Source: Gemmataceae bacterium
Lineage (GTDB): Bacteria; Planctomycetota; Planctomycetia; Gemmatales; Gemmataceae
Direction: 5' to 3'
Length of the DNA stretch: 16,507 bases
NCBI GenBank assembly: GCA_020847555.1
Contig: JADLBT010000434.1
Span: 1-16,507 of the forward strand
Of the stretch, positions 1 to 7,300 are shown piece after piece (position 1 is the first letter of the stretch; each line of letters starts with the position of its first letter). The position numbers and the translations under genes are program-made. The notes below the pieces were generated by a model, which was given only the letters and a program-made list of their open reading frames with translations, was not told where the DNA came from and did no database searches.

Positions 1-85
1 CGACACCAGCTGCAATCAGTACAGGTAGGCTGGGGTTGATGGTAACACCCCGGTCCCACAACGGCACCTGTCAGGAGATGTCGTC

Positions 86-250
86 GTGTCCAGACGCAGT
101 TTATTCGCTCCCGATCGCGCCCGCAAGCCCGCCCGCCCCGAGAGCAGCCCGCTCTTCCCTCATACCAACGGCACCTGGGCGAAGAAGATCCGGGGCAGGA
201 TGCACTACTTCACGCCGTGGAATGACCCCGACGGCCGATCAGGTAGCTGA
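86..250 (+). pseudogene. Remnant of an integrase N-terminus (54 codons)
   Basis: A GTG at 86 is preceded by AGGAG at 73-77, eight bases upstream, and opens a 54-codon frame ending in TGA at 248-250. Its middle part (residues 22-48, with [20 protein letters not shown] and PWNDPDG) resembles from memory the N-terminus of planctomycete tyrosine-type integrases, which read roughly PLFPH.NG.W.KKIRGK.HYFG.WDDPD before the core-binding domain. Here the frame stops right after that segment, and no core-binding or catalytic domain follows. I read it as a truncated leftover of a mobile gene rather than a working protein. It could also be a short expressed peptide, since its ribosome binding site looks intact. 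The family assignment is recognition only, so confidence is moderate. Confidence 0.45.
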
Positions 251-270
251 AAATGCCAGGAAAAACTGCA

Positions 271-298
271 TATCTGGCAACCTCCGCGTTACCAGATA
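271..298. promoter_or_regulatory. Imperfect palindrome upstream of arsM (operator-like)
   Basis: TATCTGGCAAC (271-281) and GTTACCAGATA (288-298) are complementary over 11 pairs with a single C/A mismatch, separated by the six bases CTCCGC. The element lies about 33 bases upstream of the TATAAC box and about 78 bases upstream of the arsM start. It has no T run, so it is not an obvious terminator. The position suits an activator or repressor site. It does not look like the usual ArsR box (ATCAA-N6-TTGAT), so the binding factor is unknown. Confidence 0.4.
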
Positions 299-330
299 AG
301 GTAGGGCGCAGCTGCAAATGACTATTACGC

Positions 331-336
331 TATAAC
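331..336 (+). promoter_or_regulatory. Possible -10 box of the arsM promoter
   Basis: TATAAC matches five of six positions of the -10 consensus, in an AT-rich patch within GC-rich DNA. No convincing -35 hexamer sits 16-18 bases upstream, so this would be an activator-dependent or weak promoter. Transcription would begin near 343, leaving a leader of about 33 bases before the ATG at 376. The palindrome at 271-298 would then lie around -45 to -72. Confidence 0.3.
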
Positions 337-375
337 CTTACTGTGCTCGCCCCCGCCGCGAACGAGGATGGGACG

Positions 376-1344
376 ATGGCCAGCTACCTGCAAACGGTCG
401 AGCGTGTCTACGCCGCAGCCGCCGCCAACCCCGACTCAGACCTGTGCTGCGTCGCCACGCCGCCGTGGCGCTTCCCCGACCTGCGCATCCCGCCCGCGAT
501 GCACGAGATGAACTACGGCTGCGGCTCGACGGTCGAGCCGCGCGAACTGCACGAGGATGACACCATTCTGTATGTCGGCGTCGGCGGAGGGCTGGAGGCG
601 CTGCTGTTCGCGTACTTCACGCGCCGACCCGGAGCGGTACTCGCCATCGATCCGGTGGCGGCCATGCGCGACCGCGCCCGGGCCAACTTCGCCGAGGCCG
701 CCCGACTCAACCCGTGGTTTCAACCGGAGTTCATCACACTGTTCGACGGTTCCGCGCTCGACCTACCCGTCCCGTCGCGGAGTGCGACGCTGGCGGCTCA
801 GAACTGCCTCTTCAACGTGTTCCAGCGCAACGACCTCGGCCGTGCCCTGGCGGAGGTGGTGCGCGTGCTGCGGCCCGGCGGCCGGTTCTGCACGTCCGAC
901 CCGGTCACGCCGGTCCCGCTGCCGGAGGCGCTCACGTCGGACGCCACGCTGCGGGCCCGCTGTCTCTCCGGTTGTCAGACGTTGCCGGACTACCTCACCG
1001 CGCTGACCGACGCCGGCTTCGGCCGCGTCGAGATCCGTTCGCGAGGTCCATACCGCTACCTGCACCCGTCGGAGTATCCGGCGCTGTCGGCCGGGGTGAT
1101 GCTGGAGAGTGTTGAGGTGGTCGCGTACAAGGTGCCGCCGGGCGACGACGGCCCGTTGATCTTCACCGGACGGACGGCGACCTACGTCGGCCCGCGCGAG
1201 GGATTTGATGATGGGTACGGACACGTCCTGCGGCGCGGCATGCCGGTGCCTGTCTCGGATGTGGTGGCGGCCCGGTTCGCGGACAACGGGGATGTGGTCG
1301 TGACAGAGCCGACGTATCACTTCAAGGGCGGAGCGTGCTGCTGA
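376..1344 (+). CDS. arsM: Arsenite S-adenosylmethionine methyltransferase, arsenosugar type (ArsM)
   Basis: This cytoplasmic enzyme would methylate trivalent arsenic using SAM, giving dimethylated arsenic that other organisms feed into arsenosugars. The 322 residues follow the family I recall as arsenosugar-biosynthesis ArsM almost end to end: LCC (24-25), MNYGCGSTV (46-53), the SAM-binding YVGVGGGLEAL (66-76), AIDPVAAMR (90-98), AQNCLFNVF (141-149), VLRPGGRF (164-171), CLSGCQ (196-201), GHVLRRG (282-288) and the terminal GGACC (318-322). The cysteines (24, 25, 49, 144, 196, 200, 321, 322) are candidate arsenic ligands. I chose ATG 376 because relatives begin M-x-Y-L and GAGG lies seven bases upstream. 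An in-frame GTG at 343 would add 11 residues. No arsR, arsS or arsenite pump gene is present in the window, so the gene stands alone beside an integrase remnant. It converges with the next gene, with 22 bases between the stops. Confidence 0.85.
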   Translation: MASYLQTVERVYAAAAANPDSDLCCVATPPWRFPDLRIPPAMHEMNYGCGSTVEPRELHEDDTILYVGVGGGLEALLFAYFTRRPGAVLAIDPVAAMRDRARANFAEAARLNPWFQPEFITLFDGSALDLPVPSRSATLAAQNCLFNVFQRNDLGRALAEVVRVLRPGGRFCTSDPVTPVPLPEALTSDATLRARCLSGCQTLPDYLTALTDAGFGRVEIRSRGPYRYLHPSEYPALSAGVMLESVEVVAYKVPPGDDGPLIFTGRTATYVGPREGFDDGYGHVLRRGMPVPVSDVVAARFADNGDVVVTEPTYHFKGGACC

Positions 1345-1352
1345 AACAGCGA

Positions 1353-1386
1353 GCCGCGCGCGACGCTCAGGCGTTGCGCGCGCGGC
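1353..1386. terminator. GC-rich hairpin between convergent genes
   Basis: GCCGCGCGC (1353-1361) pairs with GCGCGCGGC (1378-1386), and inside it ACGC (1363-1366) pairs with GCGT (1371-1374) around the loop TCAG, with a small asymmetric bulge between the two helices. It spans the convergent junction and overlaps the stop of the leftward gene. No T run follows on either strand, so it may stall or protect both transcripts rather than act as a classical intrinsic terminator. Confidence 0.35.
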
Positions 1387-3046
1387 CCAGCGGCGCCGCG
1401 GGCTGCGGCAGGCGCGGTTCGGGAGCGGCGCCGATCCCCGGCGGTGCAGTCACCGTGCGCAGCTTGTCGGTCAGATCCTTGGCGACGTTCGCCCGCTTGA
1501 GGAACAGCAGAGCGAAGCAGGTGTCGGCCATGCCGGGGAAGCGATCGCGCCAGCTGCCGTCCGACTTCTGGTTCGCCAGGATAATCCGGGCGCCCCAGTC
1601 GTACCACTCGTGGCCGTCGATCTTTTTCAGGTCGAACAGCACGGCGACACGCTCGACCGACCACAGGAAGTACAGATCGCCGATCGCGTCGGATCCGAAG
1701 TAGGTGCCGCCCTCCTTCCGCTCGATCATCAGGCTGTCGAGTTTCTGGATCTGCTTGGCGATCCCCGAGCGCTTCTCCACCTCGGCCGTGTGCCACTTCT
1801 TCTGGAGGGCCTGCAGCTCCGCCGTGTGCTTCAGGCGCCGCTGCCGCTCGGCCTCCGCCAGGCGGCGCGGGTCGCGGCCGATCACGCGGCCGACGTACTT
1901 CAGCGCCTTGGCGATCGCCGGATCCTTGGCTGGATCCTCCTTCATGATCGGGTCGTTGGCGTGCGCCTTGTCCTTCTCCAGCTTCTCCTTGTCGGCCCCG
2001 CGCCCGACCGCCAGCCCGATCAGCCCGGCACAGGTCGTCGCGTCCCGGAACGGCCCCTTGTCGCGCGCCCGATAGCCCCAGCTGCCGTCGTCGTTCTGGT
2101 TCTTGCGGTAGCGATTGTCGATCGCCTTCAGGCACGATTCCGTCTTGACGTCGTACTTGCGCGCCGCCCACAGGGCGAGCGTCACGAACTGGTTGATCGA
2201 GTTGTCGTCCTGGTCGTTGCCGTCGTTGCGCTGCGGGAAGGACTTGCCGGCGTTGATGAGCTTGAGCGCCTTGGCGTGGTCCTCGGGGGTGAGGGGGTCG
2301 CAGTAGTAGCCCCACCCGCCGTTGGGCTTCTGCCACGTCATCAGCTGGACGGCGAACGTGCGGATCAGCTCGCGGTCCGCCGGGTCGGGACGCTCCTGCC
2401 CTTCGAGGTAGCGGTCGAGGAACAGAATCGACAGGGCCAGGGCGTAGGTGAATCGCAGCCGCGGCGCCTCCAGGCGCACCGTCTCGACGGCCTTCTGCAC
2501 GGCCGGGTCGGTCTGCGGCACGCCGCACTCCAGCAGTGTCAGGCCGGACAGCCCGACGACGCCGAGGGCGGACCCCGCGCCCGGGTCGTTGAAGTGGTAC
2601 TCCGGCGTGCCCTCCAGCAGCCGCTTCTTGAGGTAGCCAACGCCGCGGGCGATGGCGGCCTGGATCTCCAGGTCGCGCGTGTCCGGGGTGCCCGCCCTGG
2701 CCTTGCTGGTCCAGCCCGTTTCCTCCTTCTCCTCCGCCTTGCCCCCGCCGCGGAGGACCACGACGGCCACCACGACTCCGACGGCGGCGAGGACACCCAG
2801 ACTGCCGACCACCCACGGGGCCACACTGCGGCGCCGCACCGGCCGGCGGCGCTGGATCACCGGCTCGTCCGGGTACTCAAACGGCGAGGACGGGGCCGGC
2901 GCGGGCTGCTGTGGCGGGGCGCCGGCGGCGGTGGCCCCGACCGTGAACAGCGCCTGGCAGCCGGGACAGCGCACCTGCGCCGGCAGGGTCTGGTCGATCT
3001 GCAGCTGCATCTGACAACGAGGGCAAGCGCATCGTATCGCAGGCAT
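1367..3046 (-). CDS. Zinc-ribbon, membrane-anchored protein with prenyltransferase/squalene-cyclase-type repeats
   Basis: The 559-residue protein has three parts. Residues 1-36 form a zinc-ribbon of the MJ0042 kind (C8-x2-C11 and C27-x2-C30, plus C6). A Pro/Ala-rich linker and an arginine cluster (66-73) precede one transmembrane helix (77-98). The rest is an alpha-helical domain with repeats like those of terpene cyclases and prenyltransferases: QKPNGGWGYY (239-248), NQNDDGSWGYR (316-326) and NQKSDGSWRDRF (492-503). A charged, probably coiled segment (about 350-445) interrupts the repeats. The DXDD motif of squalene cyclases is not seen as such (NDQDDNS at 277-283 is the nearest), so I do not infer cyclase activity. 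Such proteins are common and uncharacterised in planctomycetes. The ribbon should face the cytoplasm and the repeats the periplasm. I chose ATG 3046 because the zinc ribbon starts there; an in-frame ATG at 3127 would add 27 low-complexity residues. Confidence 0.75.
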   Translation of the reverse strand: MPAIRCACPRCQMQLQIDQTLPAQVRCPGCQALFTVGATAAGAPPQQPAPAPSSPFEYPDEPVIQRRRPVRRRSVAPWVVGSLGVLAAVGVVVAVVVLRGGGKAEEKEETGWTSKARAGTPDTRDLEIQAAIARGVGYLKKRLLEGTPEYHFNDPGAGSALGVVGLSGLTLLECGVPQTDPAVQKAVETVRLEAPRLRFTYALALSILFLDRYLEGQERPDPADRELIRTFAVQLMTWQKPNGGWGYYCDPLTPEDHAKALKLINAGKSFPQRNDGNDQDDNSINQFVTLALWAARKYDVKTESCLKAIDNRYRKNQNDDGSWGYRARDKGPFRDATTCAGLIGLAVGRGADKEKLEKDKAHANDPIMKEDPAKDPAIAKALKYVGRVIGRDPRRLAEAERQRRLKHTAELQALQKKWHTAEVEKRSGIAKQIQKLDSLMIERKEGGTYFGSDAIGDLYFLWSVERVAVLFDLKKIDGHEWYDWGARIILANQKSDGSWRDRFPGMADTCFALLFLKRANVAKDLTDKLRTVTAPPGIGAAPEPRLPQPAAPLGRARNA

Positions 3047-3178
3047 GAGAGTCCGCCTTGGTGGCCAGGGGGTGGCGCCGGGCGAGTGGTTGTGACTGTC
3101 TGAGTATAGGTGACGCCGCACCGGCATTCCAGGCCGAAGGCACAGGCGCGCTCAGAGCGGGAAAAAGCCGCGACAAAC

Positions 3179-3241
3179 GCCACGGGTGGCGCCCCGTGGG
3201 GGAAGGCCCCAGCGCCTCTCCCACGGGGCGCCACCCGTGGC
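3179..3241. repeat. 22-bp perfect inverted repeat, copy 1 of a dispersed palindrome
   Basis: The arms at 3179-3200 and 3220-3241 are exact reverse complements over 22 bp (core GGCGCCCCGTGGG), with a 19-base loop. A second member with the same core lies at 7301-7378. It occupies the 310-base gap between the SDR gene and the zinc-ribbon gene; besides it and the hairpin at 3290-3310 I see nothing gene-like in that gap. Read on the minus strand it could fold at the 3' end of the SDR transcript or in the leader of the next gene. It resembles REP or MITE-like intergenic elements, and no transposase is nearby. Confidence 0.8.
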
Positions 3242-3289
3242 CTTTACCTCATATATGATCCGGGCGGTGCTGTCCGGTTTGTCTTTCCC

Positions 3290-3310
3290 CCTCTCCCCTG
3301 GTGGGAGAGG
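3290..3310. terminator. Hairpin downstream of the SDR gene
   Basis: CCTCTCCC (3290-3297) and GGGAGAGG (3303-3310) are perfect complements around a five-base loop. On the minus strand this lies about 47 bases beyond the SDR stop. It is followed there by GGGGAAAG rather than a U run, so it is at best a weak or Rho-assisted terminator. CCCTCTCCC/GGGAGAGGG hairpins of this sort recur in many GC-rich genomes as simple intergenic repeats. Confidence 0.4.
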
Positions 3311-3356
3311 AGGGCGGCAGACACTCTCTCTCGGACCGTGAATCAGGGTTTCCTCA

Positions 3357-4121
3357 TTACACGCGGCCGCCGCCGTCCACGACGAGTACCTGTCCGGTCA
3401 CGTAGGCGGCCGCGTCCGAGACGAGGAACGCCGCCGCGCCGACAAGGTCCGCCGCCTGCCCGTGCCGGCCGAGCGGAACCTGCGCCATCAGCCGGTCGTA
3501 GGTCTGTCGATCCTGGAATAGCGCCGCCGAGAACCGCGTTTCGATGAGCCCGGGGGCCAGGGCGTTGACGCGCACCTCGCTCGGCCCCACCTCCTTCGCC
3601 AGCGCCCGCATCAGGCCGAGAAGTCCGGCCTTGCTGACGCTGTACGCGCCCAGGCCCGGCAGCGGATCAATCCCGGCAATCGAGGCGATGAATAGCAGCG
3701 CCCCGCGTCGGCGCGGCACCATTCGGCGCAGCGCCTGCTGCGCCGTCACGAGAGCCCCGGTCAGGTTGACAGCGAGGATCTTCTGCCACGCGCCCAACTC
3801 CAGGTCCAGGAGCGGACCCATCACCGGGTTGGTGGCGGCGTTGATGATGACCGCGTCCGGCGTGAAGCCGTCGGCGTCGAGGCGTGCGAACAAAGCCGTG
3901 ACAACATCCGGCTCGCCCTGGTGACACACCACTGACACGACTGGCGTGCCCAAACCCCGCAACCGCTCGGCGGCGGTCTCAAGCGCGTCCGCCTTCCGGC
4001 CGGTGATGGCGACGGCGGCGCCGCGCCGCGTCAGTTCCTCGGCGATCGCCAGGCCGATACCACGGCTGGCGCCGGTGACGAGAGCGCGTCGGCCGGTCAG
4101 GTCGAACAGATCGGATGTCAT
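3357..4121 (-). CDS. Short-chain dehydrogenase/reductase (FabG-like)
   Basis: This is a classical cytoplasmic SDR of 254 residues, the usual length. It has the cofactor motif TGASRGIG (16-23), NAAT (94-97, in place of NAAG), N119 in VNLTG, catalytic S147, Y160 and K164 (SIAG...YSVSK), and the C-terminal TGQVLVVDGGGRV that forms part of the tetramer interface in FabG-type enzymes. R42 just after the second strand (AITGRK) suggests NADPH rather than NADH. Closest functional analogues are 3-oxoacyl-ACP reductases and gluconate or glucose 5-dehydrogenases, and the substrate cannot be read from the sequence. ATG 4121 has GAGGA about ten bases upstream. No acyl-carrier or fatty-acid genes flank it, so a housekeeping FabG role is not supported by context. 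Confidence 0.85.
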   Translation of the reverse strand: MTSDLFDLTGRRALVTGASRGIGLAIAEELTRRGAAVAITGRKADALETAAERLRGLGTPVVSVVCHQGEPDVVTALFARLDADGFTPDAVIINAATNPVMGPLLDLELGAWQKILAVNLTGALVTAQQALRRMVPRRRGALLFIASIAGIDPLPGLGAYSVSKAGLLGLMRALAKEVGPSEVRVNALAPGLIETRFSAALFQDRQTYDRLMAQVPLGRHGQAADLVGAAAFLVSDAAAYVTGQVLVVDGGGRV

Positions 4122-4166
4122 GGCCGCGTCTTCCTCACGCGCGGAGCCGTTTCCACGCCACCCACA

Positions 4167-4217
4167 GCGCGGCGGAAGCCCGCCGGCGGACCCTCCACCG
4201 GCGGGCTCCCGCCGCGC
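4167..4217. repeat. 20-bp inverted repeat upstream of the SDR gene
   Basis: The arms at 4167-4186 and 4198-4217 are reverse complements over 20 bp with one mismatch, around an 11-base loop (4187-4197). It fills much of the 125-base gap between the Gfo/Idh/MocA stop and the SDR start, and on the minus strand lies about 30 bases past that stop. The core AGCCCGCCGG differs from the CCCACGG-type palindromes nearby, so it belongs to another repeat family. It may end or stabilise the upstream transcript, although no U run follows. Confidence 0.7.
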
Positions 4218-4246
4218 CGCTCACCGGGGCAGTGCCCAGGTTGAGG

Positions 4247-5935
4247 TCAGATGTTCTCGGGCTGGTAATCCCAGTCCGGCACGACGTCGGAGGCGGCGTC
4301 GAACCAGCGCTCGTCGAAGAGGAGGCGCTGCTGGCTGCGCATCGCCTGGTTCGCGGCCAGGGCGATGATCGCGTCGGCCATCGCCGCCCGGCCGTGGCAG
4401 CGCGGCCGCAGGTCTTCCCGGTCGCGCGCCATGCCCTGGTTGCGCATGCGGATGCACCACGCCAGGTGTTCCATCTCCTCCCGGTAGCCGCGGCTCACCC
4501 GCTCGCTGCTCAGCGACCGCTGCCCGAGCGTCTGGGCCGGCGTCGGTTCCGCTGGACCGGACGTCGCCGACGCATCCACGACCGGGGCGCCGCCGGACCG
4601 CGTCACCGTCACCGACGTGCTGCGCCCGGACGTCGGTCGGCCGAGCGAGTCCACGCCTGGCCAGAGCATCGCGCTCTGCTCCAGCTCGACGACCATCGTC
4701 CCGCGCGATCCCATGACGCACTCGCCGTAGTTCTCGAAGCTATTCGTGCTCACCGACGAGTACGTCACCACGGTGACATCGTTGTGGACCGGGATGCCGT
4801 TGCGCACGTGCGGGGCCGACCGATCGTAGTCCTTGCCCGGGAACTCGAAGCTGCAGAAGACGTGGTCCTCCACCTCCCGATCGTCGGTGTAGAAGTACTT
4901 CCCGCCGACGCCGGTGACGGCGAGCGGGTGCTTCTTGCCCAGGAAGATGCTGCAGGCGTCCAGCTGGTGGCTGCCCAACTCGGCCATCAGGCCGCCGCCG
5001 GTGCGGTTGAACAGCCGCCAGCGCACCAGTTCCTCCATGCTCCGGTAGCCGTACCGGCGCAGCCGCTCGCGGTCGTTCAGGGCGCTGGCGTCCTCGGGCT
5101 TGATGTCCGGGCGCCAGCCGTCGCGGAGGATAACGTTGCCGTTGCGGTCCCGCCGCGGCTGGCCGCTGGCGTCGCGCTGCGGGAGGGAGTTGTTGCGGTG
5201 CCACAGGGCGCGGATGTGCTTGACGTCGCCGACCAGGCCGGCCTGCAGCAGCTCGTTCGCCTGGGCGTACAGCAGGCTATAGTGGCGCTGGTGGCCGATC
5301 GACAGCAGCCGGTCGGCCCGATCGGCCTCCCGGATCATGTCCTTGCACTGCCGGACGGTGCGGGCCATCAGCTTCTCGCACAGCACATGCTTGCCCGCCC
5401 GCAGGGCGTCGATGGTCGCCTGGGCGTGGAGGTGCAGCGGCAGCGCGATCACCACCATCTCGATGTCGGAGCGTTCGAGCAGATCCTGGTAGCGCTCGTA
5501 GACGGTGATCCGGCGAGCAGCGTTGGCCCCGTAGATGCGGTTGAACCCCTTGCGCCACAGCGTTGCCCCGGGTCGATGCGGTTCGCCCTCGAAGATGCGC
5601 TTCTGGTTCGACGGGCGGATGTCCGAGACGGCGACGATCTCGATAAACTCCGGGTTGTGTTCGCCGATCAGCACGCCGCCCTCGTCGCCGGCACCGATCA
5701 GGCCGGCGCGGACCGGGCGGCCGTCGTGCAGCCGGCTGTAACCGAAGTAGGCGGCGGCAGCCACCGGCAGCGCGGTGCCGGCCGCCATCAGGCCCTTCAT
5801 GAAGCCGCGCCGGGTGGGGCCGCGGCCGGGGCCGCTGGCGGCCGGCGGCCCGGGATCCTGGGCCATTCCGCCGACGGCGCGGTGGAAGTTCGCCTTGCCG
5901 ATTTCGCGCTGCTCGGGCGTCATGTCAAGGGCCAT
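4247..5935 (-). CDS. Gfo/Idh/MocA-family oxidoreductase with Tat signal
   Basis: A NAD(P)-dependent sugar or sugar-acid dehydrogenase-like protein of 562 residues. After a 40-residue N-region comes a twin-arginine signal, TRRGFMKGL (41-49), with a hydrophobic stretch (50-65) that may stay as a membrane anchor. The Rossmann motif is GLIGAGDEGG (78-87). CEKLM (186-190) replaces the usual EKP, and GGGLMAELGSHQLD (313-326) marks the C-terminal alpha/beta domain. Length exceeds the usual 330-400 because of the leader and insertions at about 245-300 and 430-480. The MTPEQREIGKANFHRAVGG start is typical, as I recall, of the planctomycete subgroup, whose substrates are unknown. The ATG at 5935 has an ideal AGGAGG six bases upstream, which settles the start. 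It lies 58 bases after the DoxX gene on the same strand, suggesting co-transcription. Confidence 0.85.
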   Translation of the reverse strand: MALDMTPEQREIGKANFHRAVGGMAQDPGPPAASGPGRGPTRRGFMKGLMAAGTALPVAAAAYFGYSRLHDGRPVRAGLIGAGDEGGVLIGEHNPEFIEIVAVSDIRPSNQKRIFEGEPHRPGATLWRKGFNRIYGANAARRITVYERYQDLLERSDIEMVVIALPLHLHAQATIDALRAGKHVLCEKLMARTVRQCKDMIREADRADRLLSIGHQRHYSLLYAQANELLQAGLVGDVKHIRALWHRNNSLPQRDASGQPRRDRNGNVILRDGWRPDIKPEDASALNDRERLRRYGYRSMEELVRWRLFNRTGGGLMAELGSHQLDACSIFLGKKHPLAVTGVGGKYFYTDDREVEDHVFCSFEFPGKDYDRSAPHVRNGIPVHNDVTVVTYSSVSTNSFENYGECVMGSRGTMVVELEQSAMLWPGVDSLGRPTSGRSTSVTVTRSGGAPVVDASATSGPAEPTPAQTLGQRSLSSERVSRGYREEMEHLAWCIRMRNQGMARDREDLRPRCHGRAAMADAIIALAANQAMRSQQRLLFDERWFDAASDVVPDWDYQPENI

Positions 5936-5941
5936 GAGGAG

Positions 5942-5947
5942 CCTCCT
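5942..5947 (-). promoter_or_regulatory. Strong Shine-Dalgarno of the Gfo/Idh/MocA gene
   Basis: AGGAGG on the minus strand lies exactly six bases before the ATG at 5935. It is the clearest ribosome binding site in the leftward block and fixes the start, so the 40 residues ahead of the twin-arginine motif are translated. Confidence 0.8.
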
Positions 5948-5993
5948 ATCGGGGTCAGTGTTCGAGGGTCAGCGGGGTGGCTGGAATTCGACG

Positions 5994-7283
5994 TCAGCGA
6001 TCCGGCCCGTCCTGGACCTTGACGCCGGATTCCCTTGGCGTGTCCGGGGGCGGTACGAGGGGCGTTTCGCGCACGACGACGGGCCGGCGATCGGCCGCGC
6101 TGCGACCTTCATTACTACCGCGGGGCGGCTCGTCCCGCAACCGCCGCCACGGGTTGAGAGCGTGAATCAGGCCGTCGAAGCCGACCCAGCGGCCGGTGTA
6201 CGTCGTCGCCAGGGTCAGCAGGGCGAGCGCCTCGATGATGTTCTTGTTGATGAAGAAGTAGTGCCCCTCCGCCCGCGGGTTCACCGGGAGCCAGGGAAGG
6301 GCGGGCATGGCGGCGTAGAACAACAGCAGGAACCCGGCCCCGACCACGCACGCGGTTCGCGTGAACAGCCCGAGGATCAGGCACACGCCGACAGCGGTGA
6401 TGCCCCACATGGTAATGCCGTCGATGAGCGCCAGCCGGTTCGTCGGCTCCGGTCCGGGCAGCGCTCCCTTCGCCTGCTGGTCCTTCGTCAGGCGTTGCTT
6501 GTAAATGAAGTCGAGGGTATCGACCAGCGGGCGGTTCAGGTCGGCAAGCAACTCGGTGCGCCGCGCCGCCACGTCCTTCTTCAGGTCGGCCAGGTTCTTC
6601 TTCCAGACGTCCTTGCCGAAGACCTGCAGGCCGTACGCCTCGATCTCGCGCAGCTGCCGCAGCTTCTCGCGGTACTCTCGGATGCGGTCGGGCGTCTTCT
6701 CCTTGACCTTCCCGCTGATCTGGGAGAAGGCCCGCTCCGCCTCGCGCTCGCCCCCCTGCAGCCAGGCGAGCGTCTCATCCCTGGCGTGCGCAAAGTCAAT
6801 CTGGGCCAGGAGCAGCTGCAGCTTGTCGGGCGCCTTCGTCAGATCGACGCGGGTGATCTCGGCCAGGCCGTGCCAGGGGATGTTGGCCGGGAAGCCGGCC
6901 AGCGGCGCGACCGCCTCGGCGCGCAGCACCTCCGGCTGGACCACCTTCGCGTCGCCGACGCCGTAGAACTTCACAAACCGAGCGAACGCTGCCTGCCACT
7001 CCTTCTCCAAAACCGGCGGCAGCTGCGGGCGCTCGCCGGCCTTGACCGGCGGCAGGGTGAGACGGTCCAGCGCGGCCCGGTCGGGGTCGTCCTCGACCTG
7101 GCCGCGGAAGAACGGGGCGAGCGGGCCGGTGGCCCCGCGCAGGTACGCCTCGCTCGTCCAGAGAGGGTGCCCCTCGGCCGGGCCGTTCAGGTGCGACTGG
7201 ACCTTGTCAATTCCCTCGAAGAGGAAGTGCCAGCCGATCGCGAGGCGGAGCGCGACAAGAAAAATGCGGGTGCCGATATTCAT
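5994..7283 (-). CDS. DoxX-family membrane protein with large soluble insert
   Basis: The 429-residue protein has a DoxX-like first helix (MNIGTRIFLVALRLAIGWHF, 1-20, continuing to about 27) and further helices at about 287-305, 308-330 and 346-362. GLFTRTACVVGAGFLL and HYFFINKNIIEALALL are typical of DoxX/DoxD proteins. DoxX proteins are normally about 130-180 residues with four adjacent helices; here roughly 250 residues sit between helices 1 and 2. That insert is charged and partly coiled (160-245), and with the usual topology would face the periplasm. The tail (380-429) is polar and Pro/Arg-rich. DoxX relatives occur with quinone-linked oxidoreductases, but the role of this form is unknown. 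ATG 7283 is chosen because DoxX helix 1 begins at once; an in-frame ATG at 7313 would add ten residues encoded inside a palindrome. It is followed by the oxidoreductase gene 58 bases on. Confidence 0.75.
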   Translation of the reverse strand: MNIGTRIFLVALRLAIGWHFLFEGIDKVQSHLNGPAEGHPLWTSEAYLRGATGPLAPFFRGQVEDDPDRAALDRLTLPPVKAGERPQLPPVLEKEWQAAFARFVKFYGVGDAKVVQPEVLRAEAVAPLAGFPANIPWHGLAEITRVDLTKAPDKLQLLLAQIDFAHARDETLAWLQGGEREAERAFSQISGKVKEKTPDRIREYREKLRQLREIEAYGLQVFGKDVWKKNLADLKKDVAARRTELLADLNRPLVDTLDFIYKQRLTKDQQAKGALPGPEPTNRLALIDGITMWGITAVGVCLILGLFTRTACVVGAGFLLLFYAAMPALPWLPVNPRAEGHYFFINKNIIEALALLTLATTYTGRWVGFDGLIHALNPWRRLRDEPPRGSNEGRSAADRRPVVVRETPLVPPPDTPRESGVKVQDGPDR

Positions 7284-7300
7284 GGTGCAGCTCAAGCAGG

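Noticed and set aside
36..299. An 87-codon frame starting with ATG ATG at 36
   Set aside because: Its product is Pro/Arg/Ser-rich with no family pattern, whereas the overlapping frame from GTG 86 has a ribosome site and integrase-like sequence.
1367..3046. Squalene-hopene cyclase
   Set aside because: There is no DXDD catalytic motif in the proper context, and the protein is a zinc-ribbon, single-helix architecture unlike true cyclases.
1610..3103. A 497-codon plus-strand frame opposite the zinc-ribbon gene
   Set aside because: The opposite strand has zinc-ribbon cysteines, a membrane helix and repeat motifs; this frame has none and begins inside the other gene.
4115..6022. A 635-codon open frame on the plus strand opposite the oxidoreductase gene
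   Set aside because: It lies antisense to a gene with clear motifs and a strong ribosome site. The translation is Arg/Ala/Val/His/Gln-rich without domains, as expected for the shadow of a GC-rich gene.
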